From: JBARCX01 sp049794535
GTDB taxonomy: Bacteria > Pseudomonadota > Gammaproteobacteria > Xanthomonadales > Rhodanobacteraceae
Length of the DNA: 6,803 nucleotides
Assembly (NCBI GenBank): GCA_049794535.1
Contig: JBARCX010000022.1
Coordinates: forward strand, 1-6,803
Direction: 5' to 3'
The first letter of the stretch is position 1, and each line of letters starts with the position of its first letter. Shown here in pieces: positions 1-4,828 of the stretch. Position numbers and translations under genes: made by a program. The notes below the pieces were generated by a model that searched no databases, had not been told where the DNA came from, and saw only the letters and a list, made by a program, of their open reading frames with translations.

Positions 1-995
1 TCTGAGAACCGCTCGATCCACACTGCCAGGCGGTCGGCCGCAAAACTGGCCGCGCGTGTGCCCGCGCGGCAGACAATGGTGTCGCCTTCACGCGCAAACT
101 GCAGGGCGCCCCCGGCTTCTTCCAGCCACAGCAGGCAGGCCAGCCAGGCAGCGTGCTCGGCCGATACGGCCTGACCCACCGGCCGGCTGAGGAACTCGCT
201 CAGCGTGGTCGGCGAAGTCCAGATCAGCGCCTCGCCATCGCCGCGTACCGTGGCGCCGAGGACGTCAGTGAAAACCTGCACCGCATCGGCAGCGCTGCGC
301 CCCGCATGCTGCCTACGCAGCTCCACCAAGCGCGTGCTGACCGCGTGGCCGAAGCTGCCGCTGCATTCGCTCTCGGCACCCACCACATCGGCGTAGTCCA
401 TACGCTGCCAGTCCGGCTCCGCATTGCGCGTACCCGCCAGTTCGGTGCCGGCCAGGTAGGTTTCCACCGGCTGGAAGCGGCCCGGGCCGATCAGGCTGGC
501 GCACAGCGTGTGCACTGTGCCGATGCGGGTGGCCATAGTCTGCGTCTGCAGCACGCTCAGCTTCTCGCGCACGAGTTGGTCGCGTTCCTTGCGCAGTCCC
601 GCCAGCTCCAGCGCCTGCTTCATCTCCATGCGCAGCGCGGTGATGTCCCACGGCTTCTTGATATAGCGATGTATCTGGCCCTGATTGACGGCCTCGACGG
701 TCTGGTCTAGCTCCGAATAGGCCGTCGTCAGGATCCGGACGATGTGGGGATAGCGCTCGCGCGCATAGCGCAGAAGTTCGTTGCCATGTTCGCCCGGCAT
801 GCGCTGGTCGGACACCAGCACGGCCAGGGTGGCGGCGTGGGCATCCAGCATGGCCTTGCCGTCCTCCACGGAGGCGCCCGTCACCACCGGCGCGATCGCG
901 CCGATGGCGCGTTCGAAGTATTTGAGCGCGGTGGCTTCGTCATCAACGAACAGAATCGCCGGGGGCGGTGTCTGGTTGGCAATCGTATTGCTCAT
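1..995 (-). CDS. phcQ: PhcQ-like response regulator with degenerate kinase-like C-terminal region (3' end beyond window)
   Basis: This reading frame runs open on the minus strand from an ATG at 995-993 to the window edge, giving 331 codons with no stop. Residues 13-125 form a CheY-like receiver: acidic pair D18/D19 (LFVDDE), phospho-acceptor D63 (VLVSDQRMPG), T91 (ILTTAYS) and the lysine of YIKKPW (K114). A charged helix follows (about 120-155, coiled-coil-like), then a region with no DNA-binding domain that I can recognise. Two stretches faintly echo a histidine kinase: MATRIGTVHTLC (154-165) where an H-box would lie, and AGGALQFAREGDTIVCRAG (294-312) like the last strands of a HATPase domain, but there is no clear N, G1 or G2 box. 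It is last in a methyltransferase / sensor kinase / regulator / regulator cluster, the phcBSRQ order; in Ralstonia PhcQ is a response regulator with a major part in quorum-dependent expression. The receiver assignment is firm; the name rests mainly on context, and the C-terminal function is unknown. Confidence 0.78.
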   Translation of the reverse strand, partial: MSNTIANQTPPPAILFVDDEATALKYFERAIGAIAPVVTGASVEDGKAMLDAHAATLAVLVSDQRMPGEHGNELLRYARERYPHIVRILTTAYSELDQTVEAVNQGQIHRYIKKPWDITALRMEMKQALELAGLRKERDQLVREKLSVLQTQTMATRIGTVHTLCASLIGPGRFQPVETYLAGTELAGTRNAEPDWQRMDYADVVGAESECSGSFGHAVSTRLVELRRQHAGRSAADAVQVFTDVLGATVRGDGEALIWTSPTTLSEFLSRPVGQAVSAEHAAWLACLLWLEEAGGALQFAREGDTIVCRAGTRAASFAADRLAVWIERFS

Positions 996-1001
996 TGGTA
1001 A

Positions 1002-1006
1002 CTCCT
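1002..1006 (-). promoter_or_regulatory. Strong ribosome binding site of phcQ
   Basis: The minus strand reads AGGAG, then six bases (TTACCA), then the ATG at 995-993. This is the clearest Shine-Dalgarno sequence in the cluster and fixes the phcQ start. It lies only 13 bases after the stop of the phcR remnant, so phcQ can initiate on its own even though translation of phcR now ends about 185 bases upstream. Confidence 0.8.
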
Positions 1007-1018
1007 GTGCATTCGATC

Positions 1019-1216
1019 CTAGAAAATTGGGAATTCCAGCGTCATGGTCATGCCGGCGCCGGACGCGGATGCGATCCTGATACTCCCGCCAAAGGACTGC
1101 ATGACGCGGTTGCAGAAAATCATGCCGAAGCCGCTAACGCCGGCGTTCGTGAAAACTGGGTCGACCAGCAAGCGTTGCATCACCTCGGGCGCAATACCGG
1201 GGCCGTTGCCGCGGAT
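1019..1216 (-). pseudogene. phcR: Out-of-frame remnant of the PhcR HATPase domain
   Basis: Reading the minus strand from 1216 to the TAG at 1021-1019 gives 65 codons that look like the end of a histidine-kinase ATPase domain. IRGNGPGIAPEV is a G1 box, GVSGFGMIFC lies where the G2 box belongs, and SFGGSIRIASASGAGMTMTL matches the final strands. It aligns end to end with PhcS residues 378-443 (RDNGPGI, GQGLGLGLS, RHGGTLFAESELG, FNFDLP). The stretch has no start codon of its own with a ribosome site and lies one base out of frame with the receiver ORF before it. The G1 aspartate is glycine here and the G2 box is degraded, so even if translated it would probably not bind ATP normally. The linker, HisKA and N-box that should precede it are absent. 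This is most simply the 3' end of an ancestral phcR (receiver plus histidine kinase) left by an internal deletion. Confidence 0.72.
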
Positions 1217-1581
1217 GCCAGCACCTCGCGGACCGTGCGTATGCCCAGCGGCTTCTCCAGGATTCGGAACACCTTGCCAGAATTGACCGCTTCCAGCGCA
1301 TCTTTGTCCGCGTAGGCTGTCACCAGGATCCGCACGATATGCGGATACTCCTGCGAGACCTGGCGCAGCAGGTCGCCGCCGTGCCGCCCCGGCATGCGGA
1401 AGTCGGTCACCAGGATCGCCACCCGCGCACCTTCGCGGCGGAGGATCGACATGGCCTCCTCCGCGCCGTCGGCGAGCAGCACCTCATAGTCGCTGCCGGC
1501 CGAGCGCGCAAAGTACTTACGGGCTAACTCCTCATCATCGACATACACGACAGTCCGCCGCGCTTGCTGGGTTTCGCTCAT
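1180..1581 (-). CDS. phcR: PhcR-like response regulator, truncated to a single receiver domain
   Basis: ATG at 1581-1579 to TGA at 1182-1180, 133 residues. Nearly the whole protein is a CheY-like receiver with every key residue present: D15/D16 (VYVDDEE), phospho-acceptor D60 (ILVTDFRMPG), T88 (ILVTAYAD) and K110 (ILEKPL). The receiver's last helix ends near residue 122; the last eleven residues (SAATAPVLRPR) are kinase-domain DNA read in the wrong frame. In Ralstonia, PhcR is an unusual regulator whose receiver is fused to a histidine-kinase output domain; here that half survives only as an out-of-frame remnant downstream. The start lies 7 bases after the phcS stop with only a weak GAG in front, so it is probably translated by coupling to phcS. 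The same frame stays open upstream inside phcS as far as 1797, but that part is a shadow of the kinase gene. It could still be phosphorylated by PhcS and act as a stand-alone receiver or phosphate sink; whether it is functional cannot be told from sequence. Confidence 0.75.
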   Translation of the reverse strand: MSETQQARRTVVYVDDEELARKYFARSAGSDYEVLLADGAEEAMSILRREGARVAILVTDFRMPGRHGGDLLRQVSQEYPHIVRILVTAYADKDALEAVNSGKVFRILEKPLGIRTVREVLASAATAPVLRPR

Positions 1582-1588
1582 CTCGACA

Positions 1589-2926
1589 TCACTCGACACG
1601 CGGCAGGTCGAAGTTGAACGCGGTCCACTTGCCCAACTCGCTTTCCGCAAACAGTGTGCCGCCGTGCCGCTCCACCACCGCATAGCTGATGGACAGGCCA
1701 AGGCCGAGGCCCTGGCCGACTTCGCGGGTTGTGAAGAATGGCTCGAACACCCGCGCCAGATTCTCCGCGGCAATCCCCGGGCCGTTGTCGCGCACATTCA
1801 CGTGCAGCCGGTCATCGTGCCATTGCGCCTTGACATGGACCTGCGGCGATACGGTGCCGGCCTTGTGCATGGCCAGAGCGGCATTCGAGAACAGGTTGAT
1901 GAGCACGCCGATGATGGCGGCTTCGTCGCCCAGCACAAGGGTGTCGCCGGGCAACTCGCGCGTGACCCTCACGCCGCGCAGTTCATGTGCGCTCAGCCGG
2001 GTCGACGAGTCAAGCGCCTTCTCGAACAGGAACGGCACGTCGTCTGCCGCCGCGCCGGGTTTGCGGTAGGCAAAGGTCTTCAGGTCCGACACGATATGCT
2101 GGATGCGCTGCATGCCCTGCTTGACATCCACCAGGCACTCCTGCAGCGACGGGCTGTCCTTGGCCTCCGGTTCTTCCATGGCTATTTCGATGGCCATCAG
2201 GCAGAAGTTCACCGGGTTGTTGACCTCGTGCAGCAGCCCCGCGGACAACGTACCGATTGCAGCCATCTTCTCCTGCTGCAGCAACTGGCCCTTGATCTGA
2301 GCCAGGTTTTCATTAGTACGGGCGAGCTCGTCGTTTTTGTGCGCCACCTCATCCTTGAGCCGGAAAAGCTGGAAACGGCCCTTCTCGTTGAAGTAGGTGT
2401 AAATGGAGCTGGCCAACGCGCAGAAGAAGATCAGGATGAGCTGGAACTGAAACTTGCTTGAGTCCTGTATGCCGCTCGGATGCGCCACACAGGCGATGTA
2501 GTAGAGCCCGACCGTGGCCAGGCCGAATGCCAGCGTCTGCCAGTAGCCCGCGGGGAACAGGATCCCGACCGCAAAGATCGTCAGCATAAGCCCGGCATAG
2601 AACAGCGACTGCTCGCCCTGCGTGGCATAAATCATCCAGGAGATCATTGCCTGCGGCAGCAGCAGCCAGAAGAAGCTGATGAGCTGCACGTGGCGTTTGC
2701 CCGTTTCCGTGTAAAGCGAGAGCAATGCCAGGCCGATAGCTGCGCTGGTCAACACCCGAACGATGGCAAAGCGCTCCTGCTCAGCCGGATACACGACATA
2801 GTCCAGCACCACGCCCATCAGCACCAGCACGATCACGGTCAGGCCGCCGGCCTTGCTGCACAGCAACCGGTAGTCGCGAAACTCTTCACGATAGTTCGAA
2901 TGGAGCCCAGCCAGGGATGTTGTCAT
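1589..2926 (-). CDS. phcS: PhcS-like membrane sensor histidine kinase
   Basis: 445 residues, ATG at 2926-2924 to TGA at 1591-1589. The N-terminal half has about six hydrophobic helices (near 27-45, 57-72, 82-100, 108-125, 131-148 and 160-178), a compact inner-membrane input domain with no large periplasmic loop. A coiled-coil linker (about 185-220) leads to the HisKA domain with H-box LLHEVNNPVN, the likely autophosphorylated residue being H233. The HATPase domain has N-box NLFSNAALAM (344-353), G1 RDNGPGI (379-385), F-box FEPFFTT (394-400) and G2 GQGLGLGLS (404-412), all intact, so it should be an active kinase. It starts one base after the phcB stop with no clear ribosome site, implying translational coupling. 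In Ralstonia, PhcS senses the methyl ester made by PhcB and signals to PhcR/PhcQ; the same role is inferred here. The kinase call is certain; the Phc name rests on gene order and partner types. Confidence 0.87.
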   Translation of the reverse strand: MTTSLAGLHSNYREEFRDYRLLCSKAGGLTVIVLVLMGVVLDYVVYPAEQERFAIVRVLTSAAIGLALLSLYTETGKRHVQLISFFWLLLPQAMISWMIYATQGEQSLFYAGLMLTIFAVGILFPAGYWQTLAFGLATVGLYYIACVAHPSGIQDSSKFQFQLILIFFCALASSIYTYFNEKGRFQLFRLKDEVAHKNDELARTNENLAQIKGQLLQQEKMAAIGTLSAGLLHEVNNPVNFCLMAIEIAMEEPEAKDSPSLQECLVDVKQGMQRIQHIVSDLKTFAYRKPGAAADDVPFLFEKALDSSTRLSAHELRGVRVTRELPGDTLVLGDEAAIIGVLINLFSNAALAMHKAGTVSPQVHVKAQWHDDRLHVNVRDNGPGIAAENLARVFEPFFTTREVGQGLGLGLSISYAVVERHGGTLFAESELGKWTAFNFDLPRVE

Positions 2927-2927
2927 T

Positions 2928-4334
2928 TCAGGCGACTTGATGCTGGCCGATCATCACCTCGGCAAACACATTAACCCCGGTCGAGTCCGTGTACAGGCGC
3001 GGCTCGCCGCAGTCCTCCGGCATGATTTCGGCCATCTGTGCCTCGTTGCGATAGATCAGGTACCACTCCAGCACGTGTTCCATGCTGAAGCGCTCCGGGT
3101 TGTCGGCGTGGACATTGGTGACCAGCAGGCGGCCGCCCCGTCGGGTGCGGCTGGCGAAATGCTGGTTCAGCCGGGCACAGACCTTGTCTGACAGGTAGTC
3201 AAACAGGCCGGCGCAATAGACCCCGTCGAACTCGCGGACGTCCGGTGCGTCCGCATCGATCCGGCGCTTGAGCAGGTGGTGAACCGAATCATGCGTGTAG
3301 CTAATGGTCATGCGCTTGGCCGTTTTCTGCGCGATGGACTCGAGACGCTCGCGCGTCCAGTCCAGTGTCTCCTGGCTGAAGTCGAGCAGTTCGAACGTCA
3401 GCCACTCCGGTTCGTCGTATTCATGGATGAAGCGCTGGATCTCCTGAGCGGGGCCGCACCCCACGTTCAGCACCTTCAACGGCCGCCGCGCGGCGCGCGC
3501 TTCATTGGCCAGCCGGGTCAGGTAGTCCACCAGCAGCTCGACGCGATTGCGGTGCGCGCGTGCCACGGCCGTCTGCAGGAAGGCCGCGTTGACGATCTGG
3601 AAATACGTGCTCGGGCCCTGCCGGGGATCGTCGAGCATCTGGTTGACCATCTGGTAGTCACCGGCATAGCCCAGCGGCTTCGTGAAGGTGCGGAAGACGA
3701 AGGGTGAGCGCAGCAGCAGAGGATGGAGCGCGGCCTGGGCAAAGGCACGGTGTGCCGGCGCCAGTTCTTCGTCGACCAAGCGCGCCTCGCTTTCGAATTC
3801 GTCGAAGTAGACCTTGGTCCTTTCCATCAGTGGCGATGCCAGTTCGAGGAAGAAGTCCTCGCGCAGGGTTTTGCCTTCCTTCGGCATGGTGTCGGCCAGG
3901 TCCGCCTGCTCGACCCAGCGCGACATGTCCGAGAGAAAAGCCCGGATCTGGTTGACCGCGATCTGGTAGTCACGGCGGATCTGGAAACGCTCGACCCAGT
4001 CCTGCGCGAACCGGCGGGCTTCTTCCCCCACCGTGCGCGCTTCCAGCGCGCCGCCACTCAGTTCCCGCCACTCGGCGATCAGCGTCACCGAGACAATGGC
4101 TGTCAGGCCGGTATTGACCATACTGATCACGACCGCCTTGCCCGAATAGGCCTCTTCCACGCCCATCTTGACCGACAGGTCGTTCAGCACCTCACTGACC
4201 TGGACAATCGAGTACGGGTTATAGACCTCCATCACCAGGGACTTTCGCTGGAGATTGATGATCGTGCCCCGCACCTGCTCGCCCTGCGAGTTGCGGAAGC
4301 TCACTACCGGATCGATTTGCGTTTTGGAATACAC
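2928..4334 (-). CDS. phcB: PhcB-like SAM-dependent methyltransferase with N-terminal PilZ-like domain (quorum signal synthase)
   Basis: 468 residues, TGA at 2930-2928. The start is a GTG at 4334-4332, the first start-type codon after an in-frame TAG four codons upstream; no good Shine-Dalgarno precedes it. The next in-frame ATG (residue 35) would cut into the first domain, so GTG is preferred. Residues about 5-95 form a PilZ-like beta domain (VVSFRNSQGEQVRGTIINL, MEVYNPYSIVQVSEVL). A helical region (100-285) contains the family signature TKPLGYAGDY (218-227). The class I methyltransferase core begins with motif I, VLNVGCGPAQEI (288-299), followed by an acidic strand LLDFS (316-320) and YCAGLFDYLSD (373-383). 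In Ralstonia, PhcB makes 3-hydroxypalmitic or 3-hydroxymyristic acid methyl ester, the volatile quorum signal, by methylating the fatty acid with SAM; its reported size is similar. Being followed one base later by a sensor kinase and then response regulators is the phcBSRQ arrangement. The acyl chain length of the product cannot be read from sequence. Confidence 0.86.
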   Translation of the reverse strand: MYSKTQIDPVVSFRNSQGEQVRGTIINLQRKSLVMEVYNPYSIVQVSEVLNDLSVKMGVEEAYSGKAVVISMVNTGLTAIVSVTLIAEWRELSGGALEARTVGEEARRFAQDWVERFQIRRDYQIAVNQIRAFLSDMSRWVEQADLADTMPKEGKTLREDFFLELASPLMERTKVYFDEFESEARLVDEELAPAHRAFAQAALHPLLLRSPFVFRTFTKPLGYAGDYQMVNQMLDDPRQGPSTYFQIVNAAFLQTAVARAHRNRVELLVDYLTRLANEARAARRPLKVLNVGCGPAQEIQRFIHEYDEPEWLTFELLDFSQETLDWTRERLESIAQKTAKRMTISYTHDSVHHLLKRRIDADAPDVREFDGVYCAGLFDYLSDKVCARLNQHFASRTRRGGRLLVTNVHADNPERFSMEHVLEWYLIYRNEAQMAEIMPEDCGEPRLYTDSTGVNVFAEVMIGQHQVA

Positions 4335-4346
4335 AGTATTGCGCTA

Positions 4347-4437
4347 GGTAAGTACCATGAGAAGGACCTCGCGACAGCACGTGTGCTAATGGCATCACGG
4401 TTTTACGAGACTCGTTAGCCTGGTGGGCCTGAAGGCC
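4347..4437. repeat. Cluster of four short perfect palindromes in the phcB leader
   Basis: Four compact inverted repeats lie between the candidate phc promoter and the phcB start: GGTA-AG-TACC (4347-4356), AGCAC-GT-GTGCT (4376-4387), ACGAG-A-CTCGT (4405-4415) and GGCCT-GA-AGGCC (4426-4437). Their centres are about 30, 28 and 22 bases apart. The 1-2 base centres are too short for RNA hairpin loops, so if they matter they would more likely act as DNA sites. They do not share one consensus. Confidence 0.4.
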
Positions 4438-4469
4438 GGTATCCGGAACAATACGGACCTTTGCGATTG

Positions 4470-4499
4470 CAGCATTCTACTGATAAAAAAGGAATGCTG
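4470..4499. repeat. Inverted repeat CAGCATTC-N14-GAATGCTG, candidate operator
   Basis: A perfect 8-base inverted repeat has arms at 4470-4477 and 4492-4499 around an A-rich 14-base spacer. One arm overlaps the candidate -10 of the phc promoter and the other ends inside its -35, as expected for a repressor or autoregulator site. No T-run follows either arm, so a terminator is unlikely. Confidence 0.45.
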
Positions 4500-4503
4500 T
4501 CGT
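4474..4503 (-). promoter_or_regulatory. Candidate sigma-70 promoter of the phc operon
   Basis: The minus strand has a -35-like ACGACA (4503-4498, four of six matches to TTGACA), an 18-base spacer and a -10-like TAGAAT (4479-4474, five of six). Transcription would start near 4467 and leave a 5' leader of about 130 bases before the phcB GTG. It is the best hexamer pair I found on this strand but is modest, and activated operons often have weak -35 elements. The call is by eye only. Confidence 0.4.
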
Positions 4504-4637
4504 CTCACGCGGATTTCATCAGTGAAACGATCTGAATCCAGCAAACCGAGATCAAGGGCATCCGTGAGGACTGCACCCAGCGCCCAGCGACGAACCCTTC
4601 TGCAAGAAAAAAGTAACAGCAGGTTTTATTCTTCAAT

Positions 4638-4655
4638 GCAATGATATAACATTGC
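4638..4655. repeat. Inverted repeat GCAATG-N6-CATTGC over the candidate receptor promoter
   Basis: A perfect 6-base inverted repeat (4638-4643 and 4650-4655) encloses ATATAA, so it covers the extended -10 element completely. A dimeric regulator bound here would block RNA polymerase. A short direct repeat CAATG-CAATG (4634-4643) overlaps its left arm. The same half-site recurs in the hairpin at 4691-4718. Confidence 0.45.
4642..4650 (+). promoter_or_regulatory. Candidate extended -10 promoter of the receptor gene
   Basis: TGATATAAC contains an extended -10 TGn followed by TATAAC (five of six matches to TATAAT) in the most AT-rich part of the intergenic region. No good -35 lies 16-18 bases upstream, which extended -10 promoters tolerate. 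The start point would be near 4657, giving a leader of about 168 bases before the receptor ATG. Confidence 0.45.
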
Positions 4656-4690
4656 GTCTGCTCCACAAGACACGCCCCGAACGGTACCTC

Positions 4691-4718
4691 CGCGCATTGC
4701 TGTAACGGCAATAGCGCG
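4691..4718 (+). repeat. Hairpin in the leader of the receptor gene
   Basis: CGCGCATTGC (4691-4700) pairs with GCAATAGCGCG (4708-4718) across a 7-base loop: ten base pairs with one bulged A at 4713. No run of T follows, so it is not an intrinsic terminator. It lies downstream of the candidate receptor promoter and would be in the mRNA leader. It could be an RNA structure or a second binding site, because its inner arms repeat the ATTGC/GCAAT half-site of the upstream inverted repeat. Confidence 0.45.
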
Positions 4719-4772
4719 CAGCTGCTGCTTTGCGCCAGCGTGAAATCGCCCTCGTACGAAATCCTGCAGCAG

Positions 4773-4796
4773 ATGAGCAGGTGGGCGGACTCATGA
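4773..4796 (+). CDS. Mini-ORF 1 upstream of the receptor gene (possible leader peptide)
   Basis: Seven codons (MSRWADS) ending in a TGA that overlaps the ATG of the next mini-ORF as ATGA. No convincing ribosome site precedes it. It is listed because it forms a chain of ATGA overlaps with the next mini-ORF and the receptor; alone it could easily be chance. Confidence 0.15.
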   Translation: MSRWADS

Positions 4797-4828
4797 TTCG
4801 CATACCTAACAAAAAACTGACAAGATGA
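4793..4828 (+). CDS. Mini-ORF 2 overlapping the receptor start (possible coupled leader peptide)
   Basis: Eleven codons, MIRIPNKKLTR, ending with TGA at 4826-4828, which overlaps the receptor ATG (4825-4827) as ATGA. It has a Shine-Dalgarno-like AGGTGG at 4779-4784, eight bases before its ATG, which is better than anything before the receptor start. Ribosomes ending here could restart on the receptor gene, giving translational coupling. It encodes no recognisable domain, and its role would be to be translated rather than to make a product. Confidence 0.3.
   Translation: MIRIPNKKLTR

Larger units (their letters stand above)
4335..4824. other. Divergent intergenic control region between phcB and the receptor gene
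   Basis: 490 bases with no convincing full-length gene on either strand. It is more AT-rich than its surroundings, especially 4478-4491 and 4607-4650, and must hold the promoters of both divergent genes. ORF-like stretches here (for example 4423-4644 on the plus strand) have poor codon composition, no domain and no ribosome site. The region contains four perfect short palindromes between the phcB start and its candidate promoter, one 8-bp and one 6-bp inverted repeat over promoter-like hexamers, a hairpin, and two mini-ORFs leading into the receptor. These are listed separately. Confidence 0.8.

Noticed and set aside
153..710. Plus-strand ORF of 185 codons opposite phcQ
   Set aside because: The minus strand here encodes a continuous receiver-domain protein; the plus frame is rich in His/Arg/Ala, as expected of an antisense shadow.
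1019..1216. The ATPase-like stretch as an independent small gene
   Set aside because: No start codon with a ribosome site, the G1 aspartate and G2 box are degraded, and it continues the domain order expected of phcR, so a remnant explains it better.
1664..2461. Plus-strand ORF of 265 codons opposite phcS
   Set aside because: Shadow of the HisKA/HATPase coding region; all recognisable motifs are on the minus strand.
4470..4499. The 8-bp inverted repeat as an intrinsic terminator
   Set aside because: The T/A run is in the loop rather than after the stem on either strand, and no gene ends here.
4423..4644. Plus-strand ORF of 73 codons in the intergenic region
   Set aside because: No ribosome site, no domain, serine/arginine-rich low-information composition, and it overlaps the candidate control elements.
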